This document shows positions 12,394 through 22,650 of a DNA stretch of 64,000 nt, piece by piece (the stretch's first letter is position 1; each line of letters begins with the position of its first letter). The notes under the pieces are model-generated. The model was not told where the DNA came from. It did no database searches and worked only from the letters and a program-made list of their open reading frames with translations. The position numbers and the translations under genes are program-made. Source of the stretch: Puccinellia tenuiflora (Eukaryota; Streptophyta; Magnoliopsida; Poales; Poaceae); contig QRDG01000525.1 in NCBI GenBank assembly GCA_012064385.1, positions 124,001-188,000 on the forward strand. Reading direction: 5' to 3'.

Positions 12394-14766
12394 ATGCCTC
12401 CTCCCCACCACCCAGCCTCCGCCGCCCTACTGTTCGCCGACGCCGGCACTCTCCGGCGCTCATATCTACGCCTCATTTCCCTCTCCTCTACCCGCCGCCA
12501 CCTCGACCAGCTCCTCGCCGTCTCCCTCGCCTCCGGTCATTACCCCCACGACCACGCCCCGGCCACCTCACTCCTCCTCCGCTACGCCTCCTTCCGCGCC
12601 CCTCCCCGCCACCTCCTCCGTCTCTTCCGCGCCTTCCCGCTCCCCGACCGCTTTCTCCGTAACGCTCTCCTGCGCTCCCTCCCGTCCCTACGCCCTGACC
12701 TCCTCTTCCCCTTCCCCGACTCCTTTTCTTTCGCCTTCGCCGCCACCTCGCTCACCTCTTCCTGCTCCCGTGGCGATCTCATTTGTCCTTCCGCCGCCGT
12801 CCGCGCGCTGCACGCGCTCGCCGTGGCCGCGGGCTTCGCGGGAGACACGTTCGTGGCGTCGGCCTTGACCAAGGTGTACTTCACTCTGTCCAGCAGCGAC
12901 GACGCACGCAAGGTGTTCGACGCGGTGCCGTTGCCGGATACCGTCCTTTGGAACACCCTACTCGCTGGGCTGTCCGGTTCTGAGGCCCTGGATGTTTTTG
13001 TGCGGATGACTGCGGCAGGATCGGTGCGGCCTGACTCGACCACACTGTCATCCGTCCTGCCGGCGGCAGCAGAGGTGGCGGATGTGACGATGGGAAGGTG
13101 CGTACACGCGTTCGGGGAGAAATGCGGATTGGCGCAGCACGATCATGTTGTGACTGGTCTTATCTCTCTTTATGCCAAGTGTGGAGACATGGACTCTGCA
13201 CGCAGTCTCTTTGACAGAATGGCGGGGCCAGATTTGGTTGCATACAATGCCTTGATCTCAGGCTACTCAGTTAATGGCATGGTTGGATCATCGGTTGAGC
13301 TGTTTAAGGATCTGGTGGCCTTGGGCTTGAGGCCCAACTCGAGCACGTTGGTGGCACTGATCCCGGTGCACAGTCCATTCGGACATGAACAGCTTACTCA
13401 GTGCTTACATGGGCATGTTGTCAAGGCTGGGTTTGATGCCAATGCTCCTGTGTCGACAGCGCTTACCACTATCTATTGTAGGTTGAACGATATGGACTCT
13501 GCAAGGAGAGCCTTTGATGCAATGCCTGAAAAGACCATGGAATCATGGAATGCAATGATATCGGGGTATGCCCAGAATGGTTTGACAGAGATGGCCGTTG
13601 CACTCTTTCAGCAAATGCAGGCGCTCAATGTGCGACCAAATCCGCTCACCATATCGAGCACCCTGTCGGCCTGTGCACAGCTTGGAGCTTTGTCATTGGG
13701 GAAGTGGGTACACGAGATCATCGCTAAGGAGAACCTCGAGCTCAATGTTTATGTCATGACAGCGCTAATTGACATGTATGTGAAATGTGGAAGCATTGCT
13801 GAAGCTCGGTGCATCTTCAACAGAATGGACAACAAGAATGTGGTATCCTGGAATGCAATGATCTCTGGATATGGACTCCATGGTCAAGGTACTGAAGCTT
13901 TGAAGCTCTACAAGGACATGCTCGATGCGCAGCTCCTTCCAACAAGCTCCACCTTCCTTTCAGTACTCTATGCATGCAGCCATGGAGGATTGGTTGAGGA
14001 AGGACGGACAGTCTTCCGGTCAATGACCAGCAACTATGAGATAACTCCAGGCATCGAACACTGCACTTGCATGGTGGACCTTCTTGGCCGAGCTGGCCGT
14101 CTCAGTGAGGCTTTTGACCTCATCTCGGAGTTCCCCAAGAGCGCTGTTGGACCTGGCGTATGGGGGGCTTTACTTGCTGCTTGCATGGTTCATAAGGATG
14201 GCGACCTTGCAAAATTGGCCTCCCAGAAGTTGTTTGAACTAGAACCTGAGAACACCGGGTACTATGTGCTGCTCTCCAATCTGTACACATCAAAGAAGCA
14301 GTTTTCTGAAGCAGCTGTGGTGAGGCAGGAGGCCAAGAGTAGGAGGCTTGTGAAAACACCAGGGTGTACTCTGATTGAAATAGGTGACAAACCGCATGTA
14401 TTCATGGCTGGTGATCGTGCCCACCCACAGTCAGACGCCATCTATTCATACTTGGAGAAGCTAACTACAAAGATGATCGAGGCTGGGTACCGACCGGACA
14501 CAGAGGCGGCATTGCACGATGTCGAGGAAGAAGAGAAGGAGCATCTGGTGAAGGTGCACAGCGAGAAGCTGGCTATCGCCTTTGGATTACTCAATACATT
14601 ACCGGGGACAGAGATCAGGATCATCAAGAACCTTAGGGTGTGCCTGGATTGCCATAATGCTACCAAGATTATATCCAAGGTCACCCAGAGGCTGATTGTG
14701 GTTAGAGATGCAACGAGGTTTCACCATTTCAGAGACGGGGTTTGCTCATGTGGTGATTACTGGTGA
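12394..14766 (+). CDS. MEF29: PLS-class PPR protein with E and DYW domains (RNA editing factor)
   Basis: Intronless 790-residue protein, usual for this class. The N-terminus is rich in Ala, Leu, Ser and Arg (possible organelle transit peptide). PLS repeats run from about residue 150 to 580, with repeated cores such as LISLYAKCGDMDSARSLFD and VVSWNAMISGYGLHGQG. E/E+ motifs follow (TGYYVLLSNLY, GCTLIEIGDKPHVF), then a DYW domain with the zinc and catalytic HSE (VHSEKLAIAFG), CLDC, HHFRDGVCSC and terminal GDYW. Known role of the class: binds an organelle transcript and specifies C-to-U editing, the DYW domain acting as deaminase. The C-terminal half closely resembles what I recall of At4g30700 (MEF29; maize PPR2263), which edits mitochondrial nad5 and cob. 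The orthology is inferred from memory and the symbol is provisional. No break is seen. Confidence 0.93.
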   Translation: MPPPHHPASAALLFADAGTLRRSYLRLISLSSTRRHLDQLLAVSLASGHYPHDHAPATSLLLRYASFRAPPRHLLRLFRAFPLPDRFLRNALLRSLPSLRPDLLFPFPDSFSFAFAATSLTSSCSRGDLICPSAAVRALHALAVAAGFAGDTFVASALTKVYFTLSSSDDARKVFDAVPLPDTVLWNTLLAGLSGSEALDVFVRMTAAGSVRPDSTTLSSVLPAAAEVADVTMGRCVHAFGEKCGLAQHDHVVTGLISLYAKCGDMDSARSLFDRMAGPDLVAYNALISGYSVNGMVGSSVELFKDLVALGLRPNSSTLVALIPVHSPFGHEQLTQCLHGHVVKAGFDANAPVSTALTTIYCRLNDMDSARRAFDAMPEKTMESWNAMISGYAQNGLTEMAVALFQQMQALNVRPNPLTISSTLSACAQLGALSLGKWVHEIIAKENLELNVYVMTALIDMYVKCGSIAEARCIFNRMDNKNVVSWNAMISGYGLHGQGTEALKLYKDMLDAQLLPTSSTFLSVLYACSHGGLVEEGRTVFRSMTSNYEITPGIEHCTCMVDLLGRAGRLSEAFDLISEFPKSAVGPGVWGALLAACMVHKDGDLAKLASQKLFELEPENTGYYVLLSNLYTSKKQFSEAAVVRQEAKSRRLVKTPGCTLIEIGDKPHVFMAGDRAHPQSDAIYSYLEKLTTKMIEAGYRPDTEAALHDVEEEEKEHLVKVHSEKLAIAFGLLNTLPGTEIRIIKNLRVCLDCHNATKIISKVTQRLIVVRDATRFHHFRDGVCSCGDYW

Positions 14767-16323
14767 TTTGCTTGGAATGCCTCCTGATCTCTTAACAGAT
14801 GATCTATTGATTCTTTTGGGGTAATTCTCTCTGGAGAGCATTTACCGAGCTTAAGAATGTTGTAACCATAGGACGTCAAATTTATAAGGCTGGGAAAGAT
14901 GTGAGAACCCAATGATAACCAGCACATTCCATTCTGGTCTTTCCCTACAAGAGCCAAGGTTTGGACTTGCCAATATACAACATTTTTTCTGGGTTACAGA
15001 GAAGCTCAACTGCTTCCAGATACAACACCGTTCATAAAAACATAATAGTGAGACTAGAACGATTGTAACTGATTAAATTATTCAATTGCCAATTGGCATC
15101 TGATGTGAGCTACAGGAAAATAATATATATAGTCTTTTTGTACAAGTATAGTTAAAAAGTGTTGCCCAGTATCGCTACAAGTCAAAACACAAGAGTTGTT
15201 ACTTGCCTTCCTGATAACAAGTTGTCACTTTTACACAATAGGTTCTCAAATAAAAGTTGTTGAGGGCAGCTCTTTATGCCTAAATTCTGAAATAACTGCA
15301 GTATTTCTACATTGGCTATGTAAAGGTTGTTGCTGGGCTGCTTTGTCTGTATCTTCTTCAGCAGATGTACAACATTCCAGACTACGAGAAATGTGTCCTT
15401 CCTGCTGCCAATGGCCAAAGATTTCTATTAGCCTCCATCAAGTAAACTGAATAAATTCAAGTCATGTTATACAGTAGTAGTAGGCCTAATTTACCATGTC
15501 AGAAAGGACTGCTAAGTAACTTGAGGACTGAAGAAATAAGATGCATGGCAAACAGAAACTCTGTCAAGCTCCAGAGACGATAGAACTTATAAACATGAGG
15601 AGTTTTTCCATTTGTTCCTACCTAGTTCCTCAGTGCTTGGCCGCTTGCGGTCAGAACTGAGATGTTGCTCATTATATAACTGAGACATATTGGCATGCGC
15701 TGGGGATAAACAAAGGTTATTCATGAGCTCCGATGAGAATGCCTCCACGTGCATACAACTATTAGAGCTTTGTTAGTGTTAATATTGACATAGCTTTGTG
15801 ATTACAGTCAGCAGCACATTAACATCATGATTGTGTTTCGACAGTACGCTCCAGCGCAGTTTTAATATCTAATATCACCATGTAGCTTCAACATGAACAA
15901 CCTTGCGAAGTAAATTGAATGTTGTGGGCTTGTGCCAACCAGTTACCAGCTATCCTCATTATCTCAGGTTTTCATTCCCAAAACTGAGCTTATCCGTTAT
16001 CCTCGTCATCTCAGGCTTCATTTCAAATCTGAGCTACCTCATTATAAGGAATCAGACTCAATCATTATCAGGACAGAGCAAGTACTTACTCCATCCTCAT
16101 TTTGCTTCTTTGGCCTCTCATTTAACAACCATACTTCCACGCTCATTTAAAATTTTCTAGACTTCAAGTTTCCATGGAATTCAATTCTTTGTGCACCCGG
16201 GAGATACAAATATAAACCCTCCTGAATAGTTAATAGCTTGCTATGGTTCATCAGGTGAGAAAGTTCAAGTCTGCAGGCTTTTCTGTTCAGAGACGGAGAA
16301 CACCAGATTCATCCATTTTCAAG
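14767..16323. other. Spacer between two convergent PPR genes
   Basis: This 1.56-kb spacer holds the 3' flanks of both PPR genes, which face each other. Short open frames on both strands have no domain or biased composition. No RNA gene or transposon ends were seen. Confidence 0.5.
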
Positions 16324-18270
16324 TCACACAGAGCTGCACCCAGGTAGCTTGACTAATCCTCTTTCCTGCATTGATCTCCTGATAGCAAGAGACTTATCCC
16401 ACCTACCGTATGAGGTATACAAGTTTGACATCAGCACATAAAAATCCGGTGTATCAGGATGAAGAGCTGCCATCCGGTTGATGGCTTCTTCTCCAAACTC
16501 TAACCTGGAATGGAGCTTGCACCCATGGAGAAAAGCTCCCCACACACTAATGTCTGCCTGCATTGGCATCTTCTGTATGAACTCCAATGCTTCCTCCAGA
16601 TTTCCAGCACGCGCAAGCACATCAACCATACATGCATAATGCTTCATGGAAGGAGTGATGTTGAAATACTGTGCCATGCTATCAAAACACTTCTTTCCTA
16701 CAGTAACCATTCCAGCATGGCTGCAAGTGGAAAGGATACTTGTGAACACTACTTCATTTGGTTGGATATTGTCCTTCAACATTTGATTAAAAAGATCAAT
16801 AGAACCAGCAGAATTGCCCTGCATACCATAACCACCAATCATGGCACCCCAGGTGACAGAATTACGGTTATTCATCTCACTGAACACCCCCTGAGCAGAC
16901 GGGAGATCAGCACACTTGTTGTACAGGTTAAGCAGAGCAGTATTGACATAAATGTTGGACATAAATGCGCATTTGACAGCATAAGTATGGAAACATTTTC
17001 CAATAAGTATATCACCCAAACAAACACATGCTGACAAAGCGTTCACCACGGAGATGGCATCAGGTGTAGAACCCTGCACCCTCATCTGACTAAACAGGAT
17101 CAGAGCTTCATTTCCCATGTCATTCTCAACGTACCCAGCGATCAAGGAATTCCATGTGACAACATCCTTGTTCAACATTCTTCCGAATACAGTGTTGGCC
17201 TCTGACACTACCTTACACTTTGCATACAGATCAACAAGCGCATTCATCACCACATTGTTCTCAACCACGCCTAACTTTACTGATATTCCATGAATCGACC
17301 TTCCCAGAGACAAGTTGCGTAATTGAGCAGAAGCTGAAATTATCGTTGCTATGGTCACCCAATTAGGAACAATGCGCGCGAATTTCTTGTCGACGAACAG
17401 AAGTAATGCATCAAGAGGACTCCCATTCTGTGTGTACCCCACGATCATCGTCGTCCACAGAACAAGGTCAACAAAACTGAGCTCATCAAACACTCGCCGA
17501 GCATCCTCTAGCGCTCCGCACTTGACATACATATCCAGCATAGCTGCAGTAATGAAAGGGTTAAAGACCACACCATGTTTGAGCACTGATCCATGAATCC
17601 ACCTCCCCTGGTGCAAACTACCCAGCATGGTGCAAGCAGTGAGCGCACTTGCCATTGTGTGCTCGCTCGGCAGCACATGCTCTCCCCTCATCTGGTTGAA
17701 CAGCACCAGTCCTTCTTCGGCGAAACCATTCTGAAGGCAGCCGCTCAGCATCGACGTCCAGGACACTACGTTCCGGTCAAGAACCCTCTCGAACACCTTC
17801 CGCGCGTTCTCCAAGTCGCCACCTTTGGCATACATGTCAACCAAGCAGTTCATCACGAACCCGTCCCCACCGCCGGCCTTGACGACGTCGCAGTGCAGCC
17901 GCCTGCCGTAGCGGAAGTCCCCGGACCTGACAGAGGACTTGAGCGCGAGGGACAGCAGGACAACGTCGTCCTGCGCCGCGGGGCATCTCCTCCGCATGTC
18001 CATGTGAAGGGCGACGGCCTCCGTGTGGCGCTCCGCGGCGGCGTACAACTTGAGCGCCACCCTGTAGGTGTACGCGTCCGGGCGGGGTGTTCCATCGAGC
18101 ACCCTGCGCGCGGAGGCGAGGTCGCCGAGCGCCGCATAGCAGCTGAGCAGCTTGGTGTGGGCGCGGAGGTCGCGGAGAAGGCCGTGCGTGAGGAGGCGCG
18201 CGTGGAGTGCGCGGAGGGAGGGGAGGGTGGCGCACGCGGGGAGAAGGCGGTGGAGGAGGGCGGACCCCAT
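16324..18270 (-). CDS. PLS-class PPR protein, E type, At2g03380-like
   Basis: Intronless 648-residue protein. It begins MGSALLHRLLPACATLPSLR and carries about a dozen PLS repeats, each with cores like NVVSWTSMLSGCLQNGFAEE and MLDMYVKCGALEDARRVFDE. It ends after E motifs (PDFYVLMSNLYTSYGRWDKS, GLVKLPGCSSV) with no DYW domain. The class acts in organelle RNA metabolism, mostly editing; proteins without DYW recruit a deaminase in trans. Sequence order and wording match my memory of Arabidopsis At2g03380 (predicted mitochondrial). The target RNA is unknown. It is convergent with the DYW gene and divergent from the gene fragment at 18686. Large frames on the opposite strand are shadows of its GC-rich N-terminus. 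Confidence 0.93.
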   Translation of the reverse strand: MGSALLHRLLPACATLPSLRALHARLLTHGLLRDLRAHTKLLSCYAALGDLASARRVLDGTPRPDAYTYRVALKLYAAAERHTEAVALHMDMRRRCPAAQDDVVLLSLALKSSVRSGDFRYGRRLHCDVVKAGGGDGFVMNCLVDMYAKGGDLENARKVFERVLDRNVVSWTSMLSGCLQNGFAEEGLVLFNQMRGEHVLPSEHTMASALTACTMLGSLHQGRWIHGSVLKHGVVFNPFITAAMLDMYVKCGALEDARRVFDELSFVDLVLWTTMIVGYTQNGSPLDALLLFVDKKFARIVPNWVTIATIISASAQLRNLSLGRSIHGISVKLGVVENNVVMNALVDLYAKCKVVSEANTVFGRMLNKDVVTWNSLIAGYVENDMGNEALILFSQMRVQGSTPDAISVVNALSACVCLGDILIGKCFHTYAVKCAFMSNIYVNTALLNLYNKCADLPSAQGVFSEMNNRNSVTWGAMIGGYGMQGNSAGSIDLFNQMLKDNIQPNEVVFTSILSTCSHAGMVTVGKKCFDSMAQYFNITPSMKHYACMVDVLARAGNLEEALEFIQKMPMQADISVWGAFLHGCKLHSRLEFGEEAINRMAALHPDTPDFYVLMSNLYTSYGRWDKSLAIRRSMQERGLVKLPGCSSV

Positions 18271-18685
18271 GGGGTGAAGAGGCGCGCGGCAGGTGCTCGA
18301 CGGAGTGCACGTCCGGGGGAGCGCACGGTGGGCAGGGTGTGCGCATTGGTGTTTCGGGCTTTCGGCTCTGTTTGCCTGATGGATTCGTACCTCAGAGCAT
18401 CTCTAGCAGAGCGTAAAGCTCCGGCGACTGTAAACTTCCGGCAGACGGGCTCACGTAGTTTTATGGGCCAGAATAGAGTCTGTAAAGCCGGCTCGGTCCG
18501 AAAAAGTTTTTCGGGCGACTGAGAATCCGAGGTGCGGATCTGGATAAGTACCGGCCGACGCCCCATTTCCAGTTCACGCCCCCAGTCCCTCCGCCTTATC
18601 TGACGAGCAATCCGCCCCTCCGCCGCCCCACCTCCGATGAGAAATCCGCCACTCCTCCGCCCAGATCCACCTCCTCCGCGCCGCC
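18271..18685. promoter_or_regulatory. Divergent intergenic region between the E-type PPR gene and an unknown gene
   Basis: This 415-bp spacer separates two divergent starts and may act as a shared promoter. A stretch near 18384-18520 starts CAGAGCATCTCTAGCAGAGC, a wording common at the ends of grass miniature elements, but no second end or target duplication was found. Confidence 0.4.
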
Positions 18686-19132
18686 ATGCCGCTGAAGATG
18701 AAGACGTCGAAGCGCGAGGCGTCCTCCCGCCCTGTCGTCGACCCGTCGGATCTCTCCGACGAGGCGAGGGAGCGGGCCGTGAGGTCCGACGGCGCGTGGA
18801 AGCGGGCCATGTCTACTACACCAACCACGGCATGGCCGTGCCGCCGAAGCTCCTGTACCGCGCGGTGCCGGAGTTCGACCGCCACCGCGCCGCCGCCAGG
18901 AGCGGCCAGGGGAGCTCGAGCGGCACGGGAAGCTCTTCCCGCGCCATGGTGAGGACGGCGCCGCCGGAGGAGGAGGAGAAGGCCGAGGGGTATGACCCCG
19001 CTGCGTTCGGGCGGTCGCTGTCCGCCCTGGACTTCGTCCCCGAGAACGCCGTCGATGCCGTCGTCGCCACCATCTGCGAGCGGTCGGCGGAGGGGAAGGA
19101 GGACCTCGAGGCGCAGCGCCGCCACGTCAAAG
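18686..19132 (+). pseudogene. Unknown grass gene, frameshifted and cut off by an LTR retrotransposon
   Basis: The start MPLKMKTSKREASSRPVVD and DPSDLSDEARERAVRSDGAW runs in one frame to about 18811 (WKRAM). The sensible continuation YYTNHGMAVPPKLLYRAVPE lies in another frame, so one base appears missing at the ATG-TCT junction. It then runs, with a charged Glu-rich stretch and a LDFVPENAVDAVVATICERS segment, until the LTR starts at 19133. The 3' part of the gene was not found elsewhere in the window. I do not recognise the family. GC content and codon use are those of a grass host gene, not of a transposon. Confidence 0.65.
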
Positions 19133-20735
19133 TGATACGTGTCAAACGTATCTATAATTTTTGATGTTCCATGCCTGTTTTATATCAAATGCCACATGTG
19201 TTTATTATAATTTTATATCATTTTATGGATTTATTGGACTAACCTATTAATAGTGGCAAAAGTGCATAATGTTCTTGTTTTACACTTTGATGTGTAGCAA
19301 TTACTTGGAAATTGACAAGACTGCAAAAAGGAAGCCTTGTTGGAGTCGAATTGGACTTTCCTGAAATCTGTCTGAAAACTATTTTCGAAGATGGCCCCGT
19401 ACCGACCCGAAGACGACGTCAAATCGAAAAAGCTTGGTCGCGAAAGTTGTGGGGAATTTTCCGCCAATCGTTCTAGACCTAAAATTCGGTCCAATCCGAG
19501 TCCGGACAGCCGAGATATCCCCGTTTTACTGAATCCCAAAAATCTGGTGACGGGAATTCGGGAATCTTTATAAAGAGAGGAAACCTAGGTCACAAGCACC
19601 ACGAATTTTCCTCCTCCAAGGAAGCCGCCGTGAGGTGGAAACCCTCCTCCATACCAGCACCATCTCCAAGGAAGAAGGGCGGCCAAGGGCCGCTGCCCCA
19701 AGGGCCGCCGCCGCCGGTCGCCATCTCCCCTTCGGGCTGCACCTCTCCATCAAGCTCCTACTCACCATGACCATGCGTGAGTAGTCCCTCACCGGGGCTG
19801 AGGCTTATACAAGTAGCTATATGGTTATCTCTCTCCCATAATGTGATCTTCGTTGTGATCATGAGCTTTATTAGTATAGTTCAATACATGATGTTTCCCT
19901 ACATGTAATGGATATGATTTTGCTCAAGTGGTGTCATTTAGTATAAGTTCAGGAGTCACCGTTGTGATCACGATATCTCGGTGATAGTGTGGGTGCCGTG
20001 TGTGACTCTAATGATAAAAGCTTAGAGGGATCTTCATCATGAGTTTGTTCTTTATTATTGTTAGATTGAATAGATCATGAGGTTTCTTGATGCTTGTGTT
20101 ATTGAAGAAAGAGACTATTCAAGAAATAGGTTGTGGTGTTTGTTAGTACTATCTTTGGATGCGGATAGTGACAGCATGAAGTGTCCATAGATGTGAAATA
20201 CGAACTTTAAGTTGTGCTTTTCGTAGCCCTATGCAATTCTCATCCTATTTGATCCACGAAAGAATGATCTCCAAGTAACGTCTACCATGCATGTGTTTTT
20301 GTGGGAACTATCATGTGTTTAATTATGTTAATGATGTTGAGAGTAGTCACTAGTGAAAGTATGAAGCCTAGGCCTTGTTTCCAAGCATTGATACATCGTT
20401 TTTAGTCACTTTTGTCATTTGTTTGCTTCCTGCCATTTTTATTACAGAATTACAAAATCAGCTTTTACCATCCATATCACTTGCATTTTACTATCTCTTC
20501 GCCGAACTAGTGCACCTATACAATTAGCCATTGTATTAGGTGTGTTGGGGACACAAGAGACTTCTTGTATATTAATTGCAGGGTTGCTTGAGAGAGAGTA
20601 TACATTCACCTTACACCTCCCTGAGATCGATAAACCTTAGGTTACTCACTTAAGGGAAATTTGCTGCTGTCCTACGAACCTCTGCGCTAGGAGGCCCAAC
20701 AAGTCTACAAGAATAGAAGCGTGTAGTAGACATCA
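19133..20735 (+). repeat. 5' LTR (about 1.6 kb) of a gypsy-type retrotransposon
   Basis: Starts TGATACG and ends ...AGACATCA, directly followed by tRNA-Asp-type primer-binding sequence. The start matches that of the LTR at 32091-33691 (minus strand), but the interiors differ, so these are related but separate families. Its insertion truncated the gene at 18686. No matching 3' LTR is present in the window. Confidence 0.8.
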
Positions 20736-20891
20736 AGCTCTTTTCTAGCGCCGTTGCCGGGGAGTAAGAGGGCGCACTACAATTCCTCTCCCGTCAACGA
20801 AGCTCTTTTCTGGCGCCGTTGCCGGGGAGGAAAGGTAAGCGGTACTCACACTCCGACGACGAAGCTAATTTCTAGCATTGTTGTTGGGGAG
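20736..20891 (+). other. Primer-binding region with three PBS-like copies
   Basis: Just after the LTR, three successive copies resemble the 3' end complement of tRNA-Asp: TAGCGCCGTTGCCGGGGAG (20746-20764), TGGCGCCGTTGCCGGGGAG (20811-20829) and the decayed TAGCATTGTTGTTGGGGAG (20873-20891). Each is preceded by an AGCT(C/A)(T/A)TTTCT-like leader. Only the second is a perfect TGGCGCC start; the first adjoins the LTR. Confidence 0.75.
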
Positions 20892-20971
20892 GTGAGTGCT
20901 TGAAGGTATCTTCTTTAGATCTTGCGATTAAATCTTTTTGTTTCTTGTTTTTATTTTTACTAATTTGGCTT

Positions 20972-21994
20972 ATGGAACGTTGTCCTTTAAATTTGTTGTT
21001 TGAGAGTGACCTCTCCACCACTCCCGTGGTGGATAAGGTTACTCCACCTACTGAATGTATTCCTTTCGAAATACCGATGGGAATAATTGATCTTGTTATG
21101 ACTAATCACTATGCAGGAGATGGAGCTGTCCATCCTAGTAATCATCTGCTTTATATTAAGGAATTATGTGATTTGTTTGAGATTGCAGGTGTTTCAAGAG
21201 AGGTGATCATGAGGAAATTATTTTCCTTATCACTTAAGGAGAAAGCATTGGAGTGGTATAGGCTACTAGACAATTCTCATTTGTTGGATTGGAAGGAGCT
21301 TATGTCTCTCTTTTATTCTAAATTTTATCCTCTTCATGAAATTCATCAAGATAGAAATTATATCTATAATTTTTGGCCACATGATGGAGAGAGTATAGCT
21401 CAAGCTTGGGGGAGATTAAAATCATTAATACTTAAATGCCCTAACCATGAGCTTTCCAAGGATATCATTGTTAATAATTTTTATGCAAGGCTATCTCGTC
21501 ATGACAAGGAAATATTTGATGCTTCTTCTATGGGTTCTTTTACAGGTATAAATTATGAGTATGATTGCATTAATTCTTTTGTTGAAACTGATAGTTTTAA
21601 TAAGCTTAGTGCTAAGTTTGGACTTGACTCTCATATAGTTGTTGATATCTATAAATCTTTTGCTTCTCATATTAATATTCCTAAAGAGAAATGGTCTAAG
21701 CATCATGAACCTTTCAAAGACATTTGCAAACAAAATGAAATTGTTAATGATGATTGCAATAGACATGATCCAATCTCTATAAATAATGTTTTATACAAGC
21801 ATGTTAATTTTTGTGGAGTGCATAGACCTTGTGAAAGCACTCGGGTTGAAAAAGATAAATATTGTAAGCAACATAAGCATGAAAGAACTAGCAAATGGCT
21901 TAAGGATTTATATAAATTTGCTAGAGAATTGAATTACCTCTATCCTTTTATGTGTGAACTTTGCAACAAAGAAGGTCATTTTAATTTGCAATGA
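20972..21994 (+). pseudogene. Retrotransposon gag, stopped inside its zinc knuckle
   Basis: The frame from ATG 20972 encodes a gag core with NHLLYIKELCDLFEIAGVS, KALEWYRLLDNSHLLDWKEL and FYSKFYPLHEI, typical of plant gypsy (Athila/Tat-like) gag. It ends CELCNKEGHFNLQ followed by TGA exactly where the last Cys of the CX2CX4HX4C zinc knuckle is expected. Downstream codons continue in a gag-like way (ELNDLDPF) until a second stop. No protease, RT or integrase follows on this strand, so the copy cannot move by itself. Confidence 0.8.
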
Positions 21995-22650
21995 GAATTA
22001 AATGACCTCGATCCTTTTATATGTGAACTTTTATGTGCTAGAGAACTAGCAAGTGTTTGAGAATCAACACAAAGGAAGATGTAAGCATTACCAAAGAGCT
22101 TCAACTTCCAACGGCTTATCTTATAGATAAAGTCAATATAAAGATTCATGTTTAATCTTGATAATGTAATATGCTCAACGATACCCAGGGTCAATGCTAG
22201 ATGTTTGCTTTTGTGGAGATAAAAGGAAAAAGGGAAAACTGACTCAACATTAAAAGTAAAAGAAAGGCCATTCGCAGAGGGAAGCAGGGATTAGTCATGT
22301 GCTAGAGCTTTTTGGTTTTTAAAACAGAAGTAAAATGATTTTGAGGTATGCATGCTTTCGTCAACGACTTCACAATAGAGAAACTATCTAGTCCCTCATG
22401 ACAAGCAAGGTTTTTAGACTTGTGAGAGCAGCTGGTTCTTAGAAGAGCGAGTACGCTCTTCTTTCTCCTTGGTTTCACCACTGTCCAATGTTTGGGCTGA
22501 TTTCTCAGATTTGCATTGCACGGAGGAGAATTGTGAGTTATATTTATATTTTTGCTTAAGCTGCTCTCGGGTTGATTCAAGTGAAGACGTAATCCATCAA
22601 CACCGGGTGAAAGGGGGGAAATGACCTCGCTTGACACAAGTTATATCTAG
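21995..22650. other. Downstream part of retroelement, unclassified
   Basis: About 650 bp between the gag stop and a CACTA insertion. It continues retroelement-like AT-rich sequence. A minus-strand frame at 22302-22637 has no recognisable domain. Confidence 0.4.

Noticed and set aside
17593..18522. 309-codon plus-strand frame over the E-type PPR gene
   Set aside because: Antisense shadow of the GC-rich PPR N-terminus with no domain.
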